Assembly: GCF_024701375.2 (NCBI RefSeq)
Contig: NZ_CP113910.1
Location: 4,216,001 to 4,280,000 of the forward strand
Direction: 5' to 3'
DNA: 64,000 bases
DNA from: Streptomyces sp. KMM 9044
Lineage (GTDB): Bacteria > Actinomycetota > Actinomycetes > Streptomycetales > Streptomycetaceae
The notes beneath the pieces are model-generated. The model did no database searches. It worked only from the letters and a program-made list of their open reading frames with translations, and was not told where the DNA came from. The position numbers were made by a program, and so were the translations under genes. Shown one piece after another: positions 1 through 9,078 of this stretch (its first letter is position 1; every line of letters starts with the position of its first letter).

Positions 1-500
1 TCCTGCACAACACCACCGGCTACATGGTCGGCAAGGAGTACGAACAGGGCGGCATCATCAAGCACGGTGCCATGATGATCAACGCGGTCGGCAACTCGAA
101 GGTCCCCCACCTGTCCGTGCTCATGGGCGCCTCCTACGGCGCCGGGCACTACGGCATGTGCGGGCGGGCGTACGACCCGCGGTTCCTGTTCGCCTGGCCC
201 GGTGCCAAGTCCGCCGTCATGGGCCCCCAGCAGCTCGCCGGGGTGCTGTCCATCGTCGCCCGCCAGTCCGCGGCGGCGAAGGGACGGCCGTACGACGACG
301 AGGCGGACGCGGCACTGCGCGCCATGGTCGAGCAGCAGATCGAGTCCGAGTCGCTGCCCGTGTTCCTGTCGGGGCGGCTGTACGACGACGGCGTCATCGA
401 CCCCCGCGACACCCGCACCGTCCTCGGCCTGTGCCTGTCGGCCGTCCACACGGCGCCCTACCAGGGCGTGCGCGGTGGCTTCGGCGTCTTCCGGATGTGA
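1..500 (+). CDS. acyl-CoA carboxylase beta (carboxyltransferase) subunit, 5' end outside window
   Basis: This is the C-terminal part of a biotin-dependent carboxyltransferase. The reading frame is open from base 3 and the start lies upstream of the window. The visible residues (MVGKEYEQGGIIKHGA, a glycine-rich GASYGAGHYGMCGRAY loop and FAWPGAKSAVMGP) are typical of the carboxyltransferase domain that moves CO2 from biotin onto an acyl-CoA; the GMCGRAY/PGA region belongs to the acyl-CoA and biotin pocket. The stop is 7 bases before the alpha-subunit start, so the two subunits are coupled. Substrate is not determined by sequence; the operon suggests a degradative acyl-CoA such as methylcrotonyl- or geranyl-CoA type rather than housekeeping acetyl-CoA. 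Confidence 0.93.
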   Translation, partial: LHNTTGYMVGKEYEQGGIIKHGAMMINAVGNSKVPHLSVLMGASYGAGHYGMCGRAYDPRFLFAWPGAKSAVMGPQQLAGVLSIVARQSAAAKGRPYDDEADAALRAMVEQQIESESLPVFLSGRLYDDGVIDPRDTRTVLGLCLSAVHTAPYQGVRGGFGVFRM

Positions 501-507
501 GGGGAAC

Positions 508-2433
508 ATGGTGATCAGTACTGTCCTCGTCGCCAACCGGGGCGAGATCGCCTGCCGGATCGCCCGCACCTGCGGCGAACTCGGCATCCGGACGGTGGCC
601 GTGCACTCGGACGCCGACGCGAACGCGCTGCACGCGCGCGTCGCGGACGAGGCCGTACGCCTTCCGGGGGCGGCGCCCGCCGACACGTACCTGCGCGGCG
701 ACCTGATCGTGAAGGCCGCGCTCGCGGCCGGTGCGGACGCCGTGCACCCCGGCTACGGCTTCCTCTCCGAGAACGCAGGCTTCGCGCGCGCCGTACGCGA
801 CGCCGGCCTGGTGTGGATCGGACCGCCCCCGGACGCCATCGAGGCGATGGCGTCCAAGACACGTGCCAAGGAACTCATGGGCGTCGCGCCCCTGCGCGAG
901 GTCACCGAGGCCGACCTGCCGGTCCTGGTGAAGGCGGCGGCGGGCGGCGGCGGACGCGGAATGCGCGTCGTACGGAGCCTCGCCGACCTGGACGCCGAAC
1001 TGGCCGCCGCGCGCACGGAGGCCGCGAGCGCCTTCGGCGACGGCGAGGTGTTCGTCGAGCCGTACGTGGAGGAGGGCCGGCACGTGGAGGTGCAGGTCCT
1101 CGCCGACACGCACGGCACGGTGTGGGCGCTCGGCACCCGGGACTGCTCCCTGCAGCGCCGCCACCAGAAGGTGATCGAGGAGGCGCCGGCACCCGGTCTG
1201 ACCGGCGAACTCACCGAGGAACTGCACACCGTCGCCGTACACGCAGCCCGCGCGGTGGGCTACACCGGCGCCGGGACCGTCGAGTTCCTCGTCGCCGGGG
1301 GCCGGGCGCACTTCCTGGAGATGAACACCCGGCTCCAGGTGGAACACCCGGTCACGGAGGCCGTGTTCGGCCTCGACCTCGTCGCCGAGCAGATCCGCGT
1401 CGCCGAGGGACACGCCCTCGGGGACGACCCGCCCCCCGTGCGCGGTCACGCCGTGGAGGCCCGCCTGTACGCCGAGGACCCCGCCCACGACTGGGCGCCG
1501 CAGACCGGCCGCCTGCACCGCCTCGCCGTCCCCGGCGAGGTCCGCCTGGACACCGGGTTCACCGACGGCGACGACATCGGCGTCCACTACGACCCGATGA
1601 TCGCCAAGGTCGTCGCCCACGCCCCCACCCGCGCGGAGGCCGTCCGCAAGCTGGCCGCCGCCCTGGAGCGGGCGGCGGTCCACGGCCCCGTCACCAACCG
1701 GGACCTGCTCGTCCGCTCCCTGCGGCACCCGGAGTTCACCGACGGCCGCATGGACACCGGCTTCTACGACCGTCACCTGTCCGGGCTGACCGCACCGGCC
1801 CCCGACCCGTACGCTCCGCTCGCCGCCGCGCTCGCCGACGCCCACGGCCGGTCCCGGTTCGGCGGCTGGCGCAACCTGCCCTCGCAGCCGCAGGCCAAGC
1901 GGTACGCCGTGGCGGGCGAGGAGCACGAGGTCCGTTACCGGTACACACGGGACGGGTTCGTGGCGGACGGGGCGCGGGTGGTGCGTGCCGACGCCGGTCT
2001 CGTCGTCCTCGAAGTCGACGGCGTCCGGCGCCGCTTCGAGGTCAGCCGCTACGGCGACCGGGTGTGGGTCGACGGCACCGCCCTCACCGCCCTGCCGCGT
2101 TTTCCCGACCCCACTGCCCAGCCCGCCCCCGGCTCCCTCCTGGCCCCCATGCCGGGCACGGTCGTCCGCGTCGCCGACGGCCTGACCGAGGGAGCCGCCG
2201 TACGGGCCGGAGAGCCCCTGCTCTGGCTGGAGGCGATGAAGATGCAGCACAGAATCACGGCGCCGGTCACGGGGACGCTGAGCGCCCTGCACGCACAACC
2301 GGGACAGCAGGTGGAGGTCGGTGCCCTTCTGGCCGTCGTGGAGACGGACGCCCCCCGGGGCCTGCCCGACATGCGGATCCGCCGCGTGAGCGCGACCGGT
2401 CACACACCGCCCGCAGCCGAAGGAGACGCATGA
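508..2433 (+). CDS. acyl-CoA carboxylase alpha subunit (biotin carboxylase-BCCP fusion)
   Basis: A 641-residue protein with an N-terminal biotin carboxylase domain followed by a biotin carrier domain. Visible are VANRGEIACRI at the N-terminus, the ATP-grasp glycine loop KAAAGGGGRGMR near residue 141, SLQRRHQKVIEEAPAP, MNTRLQVEHPVTE, and the biotinylation motif EAMKMQH with its lysine near residue 577. It carboxylates its own biotin with bicarbonate and ATP and hands CO2 to the preceding beta subunit. ATG at 508 is chosen because GAGGGGAAC precedes it and homology starts there; the frame stays open further upstream only by chance. The segment between the SKTRAKELMG helix and the ATP loop is shorter than usual for the family. 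The last codon overlaps the next gene by 4 bases. Confidence 0.95.
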   Translation: MVISTVLVANRGEIACRIARTCGELGIRTVAVHSDADANALHARVADEAVRLPGAAPADTYLRGDLIVKAALAAGADAVHPGYGFLSENAGFARAVRDAGLVWIGPPPDAIEAMASKTRAKELMGVAPLREVTEADLPVLVKAAAGGGGRGMRVVRSLADLDAELAAARTEAASAFGDGEVFVEPYVEEGRHVEVQVLADTHGTVWALGTRDCSLQRRHQKVIEEAPAPGLTGELTEELHTVAVHAARAVGYTGAGTVEFLVAGGRAHFLEMNTRLQVEHPVTEAVFGLDLVAEQIRVAEGHALGDDPPPVRGHAVEARLYAEDPAHDWAPQTGRLHRLAVPGEVRLDTGFTDGDDIGVHYDPMIAKVVAHAPTRAEAVRKLAAALERAAVHGPVTNRDLLVRSLRHPEFTDGRMDTGFYDRHLSGLTAPAPDPYAPLAAALADAHGRSRFGGWRNLPSQPQAKRYAVAGEEHEVRYRYTRDGFVADGARVVRADAGLVVLEVDGVRRRFEVSRYGDRVWVDGTALTALPRFPDPTAQPAPGSLLAPMPGTVVRVADGLTEGAAVRAGEPLLWLEAMKMQHRITAPVTGTLSALHAQPGQQVEVGALLAVVETDAPRGLPDMRIRRVSATGHTPPAAEGDA

Positions 2434-3599
2434 CCACCCTCATGGAATCCGAAGAGCACAAGGCGCTCCGGGAAGCCGTCGCCGCACTCGGCAACCGCTA
2501 CGGCCGCGCCTACCTCACCCGCACAGTCGCCGAAGGCAACCACCCCGCCGAACTCTGGTCGGAGGCCGCCGAGCTCGGCTACCTCGGCGTCAACCTCCCC
2601 GAGGAGCACGGAGGCGGAGGCGGCGGCATCGCGGAACTCTCCATCGTCCTCGAAGAGCTCGGCGCCGCCGGCTGCCCGCTCCTGCTGCTGGTCGTCTCGC
2701 CCGCCATCTGCGGCACCGTCATCGCCCGTTTCGGCACCGGGGAACAGAAACGGGAGTGGCTGCCGGGTCTCGCCGACGGCACCCGCATCATGGCCTTCGG
2801 CATCACCGAACCCGACGCCGGGTCCAACTCCCACCGCATCACCACCACCGCGCGGCGCGACCCCGGCACCGGTGACTGGCTGCTCACCGGCCGCAAGGTC
2901 TTCATCAGTGGCGTCGACGTCGCCGACGCCACCCTCGTCGTCGGCCGCACCGAAGACGCCCGCACCGGACGTCTCAAGCCCTGCCTGTTCATCGTCCCCC
3001 GCGACACCCCCGGCTTCGAGCGCCGTCAGATCGACATGGAACTCCACGCCGCCGAGAAGCAGTTCGAGTTGACCCTCGACGACGTACACCTGCCCGCCGA
3101 CGCACTCGTCGGTGGGGGAGAGGACGCCGGACTGCTCCAGCTCTTCGCCGGCCTCAATCCCGAACGCATCATGACCGCCGCTTTCGCGATCGGCATGGGC
3201 CGTTACGCGCTCGCCCGCGCTGTCGAGTACGCGCGTGAGCGCACGGTGTGGAAGGCGCCCATCGGTGCGCACCAGGCCATCGCGCACCCTCTCGCCCAGG
3301 CGCACATCGAGCTCGAACTGGCCCGCCTGATGATGCAGAAGGCCGCCCACCTCTACGACGCCGGCGACGACGCGGGCGCGGGCGAGGCCGCCAACATGGC
3401 CAAGTACGCCGCTGCCGAGGCCTGCGTGAAGGCCGTCGACCAAGCCGTGCACACCCTCGGCGGAAACGGCCTCACGCGTGAGTTCGGCCTTGCCTCGTTG
3501 GCAACCGCCGCGCGCGTGTCCCGTATCGCCCCGGTGAGCCGGGAGATGATTCTCAACTACGTCTCCCACCAGACCCTGGGCCTGCCCAAGTCGTACTAG
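2430..3599 (+). CDS. acyl-CoA dehydrogenase
   Basis: A 389-residue FAD-dependent acyl-CoA dehydrogenase of normal length. It shows the N-terminal helical domain, the FAD/substrate motif GITEPDAGSN near residue 125, the middle beta domain with GRKVFISGVDVADA, and the C-terminal helical domain with HTLGGNGLTREFGLA near residue 343. It should form an alpha,beta-double bond in an acyl-CoA. The start overlaps the carboxylase stop (ATGA), implying translational coupling. Together with the carboxylase, ligase and hydratase it makes a compact acid-degradation route: activation, dehydrogenation, carboxylation and hydration. The exact acyl chain cannot be read from the sequence. Confidence 0.93.
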   Translation: MTTLMESEEHKALREAVAALGNRYGRAYLTRTVAEGNHPAELWSEAAELGYLGVNLPEEHGGGGGGIAELSIVLEELGAAGCPLLLLVVSPAICGTVIARFGTGEQKREWLPGLADGTRIMAFGITEPDAGSNSHRITTTARRDPGTGDWLLTGRKVFISGVDVADATLVVGRTEDARTGRLKPCLFIVPRDTPGFERRQIDMELHAAEKQFELTLDDVHLPADALVGGGEDAGLLQLFAGLNPERIMTAAFAIGMGRYALARAVEYARERTVWKAPIGAHQAIAHPLAQAHIELELARLMMQKAAHLYDAGDDAGAGEAANMAKYAAAEACVKAVDQAVHTLGGNGLTREFGLASLATAARVSRIAPVSREMILNYVSHQTLGLPKSY

Positions 3600-3745
3600 T
3601 GTCCCGCGCCAGTGGTCCGGCGATGGATCCACCTCGTCCTGGCGGCCGAACTCCGTTCGCCGGACAAGCATGTTGACCGTCCGCAACTCAGCCAGAACTA
3701 CCTGGGAATTCCAGGCGCAGGACACCGGGACGTCTTGGAGGAACC

Positions 3746-5329
3746 ATGTTCCGAAGCGAGTACGCAGATGTTACGCCCGTCGAACTCCCCATTCACGAAG
3801 CTGTGTTCGCGCGCGCCGCCGAGTTCGGGAGCACCCCGGCACTCATCGACGGCACCGACGGCACCACCCTCACGTACGAGCAGGCGGACCGGTTCCACCG
3901 ACGTGTGGCCGCCGCCCTCGCGGAGGCGGGCGTGCGCAAGGGTGACGTGCTCGCCCTGCACAGTCCCAACACGGTCGTCTTCCCCCTCGCCTTCTACGCG
4001 GCCACCCGCGCGGGTGCCTCGGTCACCACCATCCATCCGCTCGCCACCGCCGAGGAGTTCGGCAGGCAACTGGCGGACTCCGGGGCCCGCTGGATCGTCA
4101 CCGTGTCACCGCTGCTCCACACCGCGCGCAGGGCGGCCGAACTCGCGGGCGGCGTCGAGGAGATCCTCGTCTGCGACAGCGCGCCCGGCCACCGGTCCCT
4201 GATCGACATGCTGGCCTCCACCGCCCCCGAGCCGCAGGTCGCCATCGACCCCGCCGAGGACGTCGCCACCCTGCCGTACTCCTCCGGCACCACCGGCACC
4301 CCCAAGGGCGTGATGCTCACGCACCGCCAGATCGCCACCAACCTCGCCCAGCTCGAACCGCTGATCACCGCCGGCCCCGGCGACCGCGTCCTCGCCGTGC
4401 TGCCGTTCTTCCACATCTACGGTCTGACGGCCCTGATGAACGCACCCCTGCGCCAGGGCGCCACCGTCGTCGTCCTGCCGCGCTTCGACCTGGAGACGTT
4501 CCTGGCGGCCATCCAGAATCACCGCATCACCGCCCTGTACGTGGCCCCGCCCATCGTCCTGGCCCTCGCCAAGCACCCCCTGGTCGCCGAGTACGACCTC
4601 AGCTCCCTGAAGCACGTCATCAGCGCCGCCGCTCCCCTGGACGCGAGCCTCGCCGCCGCCTGCTCGCAGCGGCTCGGCCTGCCGCCCGTCGGCCAGGCGT
4701 ACGGCATGACGGAACTGTCGCCGGCCACCCACGTCGTCCCCCTGGACGCCATGGCCGACGCTCCACCCGGCACCGTCGGCAAGCTCGTCGCCGGCACCGA
4801 GATGCGCATCGTCGCCCTCGACGACCCGGCCAGGGACCTCGGCCCCGGTGAGTCCGGGGAGATCCTCATCCGCGGCCCCCAGGTCATGAAGGGCTACCTC
4901 GGCCGCCCCGACGCCACCGCCGCGATGATCGACGAGGACGGCTGGCTGCACACCGGCGACGTCGGGTACGTCGACGGTGGGGGAGGGTGGCTGTTCGTCG
5001 TCGACCGGGTCAAGGAACTCATCAAGTACAAGGGCTTCCAGGTCGCCCCTGCCGAACTCGAGGCGCTGCTCCTGACCCACCCCGGCATCGCCGACGCCGC
5101 CGTCGTCGGCGTCTACGACGACGACGGCAACGAGGTCCCGCACGCCCACGTCGTCCGCGGGCCGTCCGCCCCCGGGCTCTCTCGGAGCGAGGTCATGATG
5201 TACGTCGCCGAACACGTCGCCCCGTACAAGCGGGTCCGCCACGTCACGTTCATCGACGCCGTCCCCCGCGCGGCCTCCGGGAAGATCCTGCGCCGCGAGC
5301 TGCGGGCACAGTCCAAGGAGCCCTCGTGA
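3746..5329 (+). CDS. AMP-dependent acyl/aryl-CoA ligase, cinnamate/4-coumarate:CoA ligase type
   Basis: A 527-residue ANL-superfamily adenylate-forming enzyme. Motifs in order: YSSGTTGTPKGVMLTH (AMP phosphate loop, about residue 177), AYGMTELSPA, HTGDVGYVDGGGGW, VDRVKELIKYKGFQV (hinge) and PRAASGKILRREL with the catalytic lysine near residue 512. It activates a carboxylic acid to its CoA thioester through an acyl-adenylate. Length, motifs and neighbours agree with the S. coelicolor cinnamate:CoA ligase SCO4383 (recalled, not aligned). The ATG follows TTGGAGGAACC, a good ribosome site. There are 146 noncoding bases after the dehydrogenase, so a separate promoter is possible. The next gene overlaps by 4 bases. 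Confidence 0.92.
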   Translation: MFRSEYADVTPVELPIHEAVFARAAEFGSTPALIDGTDGTTLTYEQADRFHRRVAAALAEAGVRKGDVLALHSPNTVVFPLAFYAATRAGASVTTIHPLATAEEFGRQLADSGARWIVTVSPLLHTARRAAELAGGVEEILVCDSAPGHRSLIDMLASTAPEPQVAIDPAEDVATLPYSSGTTGTPKGVMLTHRQIATNLAQLEPLITAGPGDRVLAVLPFFHIYGLTALMNAPLRQGATVVVLPRFDLETFLAAIQNHRITALYVAPPIVLALAKHPLVAEYDLSSLKHVISAAAPLDASLAAACSQRLGLPPVGQAYGMTELSPATHVVPLDAMADAPPGTVGKLVAGTEMRIVALDDPARDLGPGESGEILIRGPQVMKGYLGRPDATAAMIDEDGWLHTGDVGYVDGGGGWLFVVDRVKELIKYKGFQVAPAELEALLLTHPGIADAAVVGVYDDDGNEVPHAHVVRGPSAPGLSRSEVMMYVAEHVAPYKRVRHVTFIDAVPRAASGKILRRELRAQSKEPS

Positions 5330-6060
5330 CCCTGATCGGCCGCACGCGCGCGCGGGGCGTCGAGACCCTCAGCCTCGACGCCCCCGAGCGCCGCAACGCC
5401 CTGTCCGCCGCCCTCGTCACCGAGCTGGCCGACGCGCTCACCGACGCCGGCGAGGACGGGGACGTCCGCGCGGTCGTGCTCACGCACACCGGGAACACCT
5501 TCAGCGCGGGCGCGGACCTGCGCCATCCGCCGGCCCCGCAGGCGCTGACCGGGCTGTTGCGGCAGCTCGTCGAACTCCCGAAACCGGTCGTCGCGCGGGT
5601 CACCGGGCACGTCCGCGCGGGCGGCCTCGGCCTGCTCGGCGCCTGCGACGTCGCCGCTGCCTCGGACACGGCCACATTCGCCTTCACCGAGGTCCACATC
5701 GGGGTCGCCCCGGCCGTCGTCTCCCTGCCGCTGCTGCCCCGCACCGACCCGCGCGCGCTGGCCCGCTACTACCTCACCGGGGAGCGCCTCGACGCCGCGG
5801 AGGCCGTCCGCACCGGCCTGCTCACCGCGTCGGGCAAGGACGTCGACGAGGTCCTCGCCCCGGTCCTCGACGGGCTGCGCCGGGCCGCACCCGAGGCCCT
5901 GGCCGAGACGAAGCGGCTGCTCACGGCTAGGGTGCTGGAGACCTTCGACCGGGACGCCGCCGACCTGACCGCGCTCTCGGCCCGTCTCTTCGCCTCCGCC
6001 ACCGCACGTGAGGGGATGACGGCCTTCCTCGAACGACGGGACCCGCAATGGGCGGTGTGA
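5326..6060 (+). CDS. enoyl-CoA hydratase/isomerase family protein
   Basis: A 244-residue crotonase-fold protein. The oxyanion-hole segment NTFSAGADLR and the second glycine segment GHVRAGGLGLLGACDVAAAS are present, followed by FAFTEVHIGVAPA. It is expected to hydrate or isomerise an enoyl-CoA made by the upstream dehydrogenase and ligase. The GTG start overlaps the ligase stop (GTGA), so it is the last enzyme of the coupled operon. It overlaps the start of the TetR gene by up to 13 bases, which suggests the regulator is co-transcribed with the enzymes. The exact reaction is uncertain because crotonase-fold proteins catalyse several reactions. Confidence 0.9.
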   Translation: MTLIGRTRARGVETLSLDAPERRNALSAALVTELADALTDAGEDGDVRAVVLTHTGNTFSAGADLRHPPAPQALTGLLRQLVELPKPVVARVTGHVRAGGLGLLGACDVAAASDTATFAFTEVHIGVAPAVVSLPLLPRTDPRALARYYLTGERLDAAEAVRTGLLTASGKDVDEVLAPVLDGLRRAAPEALAETKRLLTARVLETFDRDAADLTALSARLFASATAREGMTAFLERRDPQWAV

Positions 6061-6680
6061 GCACGACCGACCGCAGCGACCGCAGTGACCGTGCCGAGCG
6101 CGTCCCCAAGCAGGACCGCAGCAGGGTCACCCGGCAACGGCTCCTGGAAGCCGCCGTGGCCTGCCTCGCCGAACGCGGCTGGGCGGGCTCCACGGTCCTC
6201 GTCGTCGCCGAACGCGCGGGCGTCTCACGGGGAGCGGCCCAGCACCACTTCCCGACCCGCGAGGACCTCTTCACGGCCGCCGTCGAATACGTCGCCGAGG
6301 AACGTTCCACCGCCCTGCGCGCCCTCTTCCCCGACGGCACGGCCGCCGGCGACCGCCGCGCGGTGGTCACCGCGCTGGTCGACCTCTACACCGGGCCCCT
6401 GTTCCGCGCCGCCCTCCACCTGTGGGTCGCCGCCTCCAACGAGGAGCAGCTGCGGCCCCGTGTGACCGAGCTCGAGTCCCGCATCGGACGCGAGAGCCAC
6501 CGCGTCGCCGTGGACCTCCTCGCCGCCGACGAGACCCGCCCCGGCGTCCGCGAGAGTGTCCAGGGACTCCTCGACATGGCCCGCGGCCTGGGTCTCGCCA
6601 CCCTCCTCACCGACGACGCGGCCCGGCGCGGGCGGGTGGTGCGACAGTGGGCGACACTGCTGGACGAGGTGCTGGACTGA
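6048..6680 (+). CDS. TetR/AcrR family transcriptional regulator of the acyl-CoA operon
   Basis: A 210-residue TetR-type repressor with an N-terminal helix-turn-helix (TRQRLLEAAVACLAERGW, then VVAERAGVSRGAAQHHF at about residues 50-66) and a helical C-terminal ligand domain. Two starts are possible: ATG at 6048 (13-base overlap with the hydratase) or GTG at 6057, which makes the GTGA overlap used elsewhere in this operon. Its position as last gene suggests it represses the operon and responds to an acyl-CoA intermediate; this is inference. No clear TetR palindrome could be assigned because the operon promoter lies outside the window. Confidence 0.9.
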   Translation: MGGVSTTDRSDRSDRAERVPKQDRSRVTRQRLLEAAVACLAERGWAGSTVLVVAERAGVSRGAAQHHFPTREDLFTAAVEYVAEERSTALRALFPDGTAAGDRRAVVTALVDLYTGPLFRAALHLWVAASNEEQLRPRVTELESRIGRESHRVAVDLLAADETRPGVRESVQGLLDMARGLGLATLLTDDAARRGRVVRQWATLLDEVLD

Positions 6681-6756
6681 GGCACCGGGGCGAAGCGCCG
6701 CGGACGGGGCCGGCCGGGCAGGGGCCCCACGGTGGTCCGCGGCTCCGCTCACGCGC

Positions 6757-7425
6757 TCACGGGCTCAGCCGCTCCACCGTCCAGCCGGCGTCCGGCCGGG
6801 CCGTGTAGCGCAGGCGGTCGTGGAGGCGGTTCTCGCGGCCCTGCCAGAACTCGACCGCCCGCGGGGCCACCCGGAAGCCGCCCCAGTGCGGCGGGACCGG
6901 CACCTGCTCGCCCTCCGGGTACCGGGCCGCCAACTCCGCGTACGTCGCGTCCAGGCCCGTACGGCCGGCCAGTACCGACGACTGGCCGCTCGCCCACGCG
7001 CCCAGCTGCGAGCCGCGCGGGCGGGTGCGGAAGTAGGCGGCCGTCTCGTCCCGGCCGGTGCGCCGCGCGACGCCGGTGACGATGACCTGCCGGGCCATCG
7101 GATGCCATGGGAACAGCAGCGAGACGTGCGGGTTGGCGGTCAGTTCGCGCCCCTTGCGGGAGTCGTAGTTCGTGTAGAACACGAACCCCCGCTCGTCGAA
7201 GTGCTTCAGCAGCACCGTGCGGGAGCTGGGCCGGCCCTGCGTATCCGCCGTGGACACGACCATCGCGTTCGGCTCGAACAGGCCGCCGTCCGTCGCCGCC
7301 TGCCTGAACCAGCGCGCGAACTGCTCGACGGGGGTGGCGGCCAGGTCGGTCTCGGAAAGCCCCTCGGCCCGGTACTGCTTGCGCATCGAGGCGGGATCGA
7401 AGGGAACGGAGTCTCGGGCGGTCAC
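6757..7425 (-). CDS. pdxH: pyridoxine/pyridoxamine 5'-phosphate oxidase
   Basis: A 222-residue FMN-dependent oxidase that converts pyridoxine or pyridoxamine phosphate to pyridoxal phosphate. Diagnostic segments are [16 protein letters not shown] near the N-terminus, [22 protein letters not shown] (split FMN-binding strand), [12 protein letters not shown], and the C-terminal [15 protein letters not shown] signature. GTG at 7425 is preferred because AGGA lies 7 bases upstream and the conserved sequence begins there; ATG at 7443 would add six residues. It is divergent from the citrate synthase gene across about 370 bases. A second PNPOx-like gene occurs near 29.2 kb. Confidence 0.94.
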   Translation of the reverse strand: MTARDSVPFDPASMRKQYRAEGLSETDLAATPVEQFARWFRQAATDGGLFEPNAMVVSTADTQGRPSSRTVLLKHFDERGFVFYTNYDSRKGRELTANPHVSLLFPWHPMARQVIVTGVARRTGRDETAAYFRTRPRGSQLGAWASGQSSVLAGRTGLDATYAELAARYPEGEQVPVPPHWGGFRVAPRAVEFWQGRENRLHDRLRYTARPDAGWTVERLSP

Positions 7426-7798
7426 ATGGTCATCCTGCCGCATGAGCGGACCCCGTGGGCGGTGAGTCCGCAGGTCCGTACGGGCAGGGCCCGTAGGGCG
7501 CGCACGCGCGGGGGGCCGCCCGGAGTTCAGTGGCACTGAGTGCCGCAAGCACTCCCCAAAACTGGCACTCAGGGATATCGTTGCTGGGCAACTGCTCCGG
7601 TTGGGTGGCCGTCGACCGGGCATCACAGGGGTGACGTCCCGGACCGCGAGTCCTCGCGATGACGACCGTGGATCCACCGGACGCGCACTCACCTCAGCAG
7701 ACCGACCGGTCACCGACCGGCCGACTCACCGACCGGCCGGCGCGTGGCCGTCCCACCCACACGGCCATCCGCCGCCCATCATCATGAGGAGCCGCCTG
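7426..7798. promoter_or_regulatory. divergent promoter region between pdxH and citrate synthase with repeated GGCACT half-sites
   Basis: This intergenic stretch serves both divergent genes. Between 7532 and 7570 it carries four related half-sites: GGCACT and AGTGCC forming a 6+1+6 palindrome at 7532-7544, AGCACTC at 7548-7554 and GGCACTC at 7564-7570. Such a cluster looks like a repressor-binding region. The half-sites resemble the GCACTC core of heat-shock (CIRCE-type) operators, but the spacing is not canonical. I cannot assign a regulator. The remainder shows no coding potential. Confidence 0.4.
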
Positions 7799-8905
7799 AT
7801 GTCCGACTTCGTACCCGGGCTCGAAGGAGTCGTCGCGTTCGAAACGGAGATCGCCGAACCGGACAAGGAGGGCGGTGCACTCCGGTACCGGGGCGTCGAC
7901 ATCGAGAACCTGGTCGGGCACGTCTCCTTCGGGAACGTCTGGGGCCTTCTCGTCGACGGCGCCTTCAACCCCGGTCTGCCGCCCGCCGAGCCCTTCCCGA
8001 TCCCCGTCCACTCCGGTGACGTCCGTGTCGACGTCCAGTCCGCGCTCGCCATGCTGGCACCGGTCTGGGGCCTGAAACCGCTCCTCGACATCGATGCCGA
8101 GCAGGCCCGCGACGACCTCGCGCGGGCCGCCGTCATGGCCCTCTCCTACGTCGCCCAGTCCGCGCGCGGCCAGGGCCTGCCCATGGTCCCGCAGAGCGAG
8201 ATAGACAGGGCGCGGTCCGTCGTCGAACGCTTCATGATCCGCTGGCGCGGTGAACCCGACCCCAGGCACGTCGCCGCCGTCGACGCGTACTGGACCTCCG
8301 CCGCCGAGCACGGCATGAACGCCTCCACCTTCACGGCCCGCGTCATCGCCTCCACCGGCGCGGACGTGGCCGCGGCCCTCTCGGGTGCCGTCGGTGCCAT
8401 GTCGGGTCCCCTGCACGGCGGCGCGCCCTCGCGCGTCCTCGGCATGATCGAGGAGATCGAACGCACCGGGGACGCCGAGGCGTATGTGAAGGGTGCGCTC
8501 GACCGGGGCGAACGCCTCATGGGCTTCGGCCACCGCGTCTACCGCGCCGAGGACCCCCGCGCCCGTGTGCTGCGCCGCACCGCCCGCGATCTCGGTGCCC
8601 CGCGCTTCGAGGTCGCCGAGGCGCTGGAGAAGGCCGCCCTGGCCGAGCTCCACGCACGCCGTCCCGACCGCGTCCTGGCCACCAACGTCGAGTTCTGGGC
8701 CGCCATCGTCCTGGACTTCGCCGAGGTGCCGGCCCACATGTTCACCTCGATGTTCACCTGTGCCCGTACCGCGGGCTGGTCGGCCCACATCCTCGAGCAG
8801 AAGCGCACCGGCCGCCTGGTCCGCCCCTCCGCCCACTACACAGGCCCCGGCAGCCGCGACCCGCACGAGATCGAGGGGTACGCGGACATGGCCGGCCGGG
8901 CCTGA
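7799..8905 (+). CDS. citrate synthase (type II-like, actinobacterial second paralogue)
   Basis: A 368-residue citrate synthase, which condenses acetyl-CoA (or propionyl-CoA) with oxaloacetate. Catalytic segments are GPLHGGAPSRVLGM (first histidine), GFGHRVYRAEDPRA (second histidine) and LDFAEVPAHMFTSMF (catalytic aspartate). ATG at 7799 is chosen because GAGGAGC lies 7 bases upstream and the family N-terminus MSDFVPGLEGVVAFETEI starts here. The position next to pdxH matches the second citrate-synthase-like gene of S. coelicolor. A 2-methylcitrate synthase role cannot be excluded from motifs alone. Confidence 0.92.
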   Translation: MSDFVPGLEGVVAFETEIAEPDKEGGALRYRGVDIENLVGHVSFGNVWGLLVDGAFNPGLPPAEPFPIPVHSGDVRVDVQSALAMLAPVWGLKPLLDIDAEQARDDLARAAVMALSYVAQSARGQGLPMVPQSEIDRARSVVERFMIRWRGEPDPRHVAAVDAYWTSAAEHGMNASTFTARVIASTGADVAAALSGAVGAMSGPLHGGAPSRVLGMIEEIERTGDAEAYVKGALDRGERLMGFGHRVYRAEDPRARVLRRTARDLGAPRFEVAEALEKAALAELHARRPDRVLATNVEFWAAIVLDFAEVPAHMFTSMFTCARTAGWSAHILEQKRTGRLVRPSAHYTGPGSRDPHEIEGYADMAGRA

Positions 8906-8933
8906 GAGCGGGCTTCCGGAAAGGCACGGAAAC

Positions 8934-9011
8934 GCAGACGACCCGCGAGCCTGGTCCTCCAGAGGAGGGGCCGGCCGGACGTACCGGCGACTCGCGGGTC
9001 GGGCGACTGCG
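8934..9011. terminator. three-way-junction inverted repeat downstream of citrate synthase
   Basis: Nested inverted repeats: CGCAG/CTGCG at the outside, then ACCCGCGAG (8941-8949) with CTCGCGGGT (8991-8999), enclosing a CCTCC/GGAGG hairpin and a GCCGG/CCGGC hairpin. It follows the citrate synthase stop by about 30 bases and could terminate that transcript. On the minus strand it is followed by T-rich sequence and could end the candidate small RNA. It may serve both directions. Confidence 0.6.
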
Positions 9012-9078
9012 TTGGATTGGGCCGGCTGCGTGCCTCACGCACACGCTGGTCCGGCGCCGAACCGAGTACGGCGACGGG

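Noticed and set aside
394..2403. 669-codon open frame antisense to the carboxylase alpha gene
   Set aside because: Composition is that expected of the reverse complement of a high-GC gene, there is no ribosome site, and the sense strand is an unmistakable biotin carboxylase.
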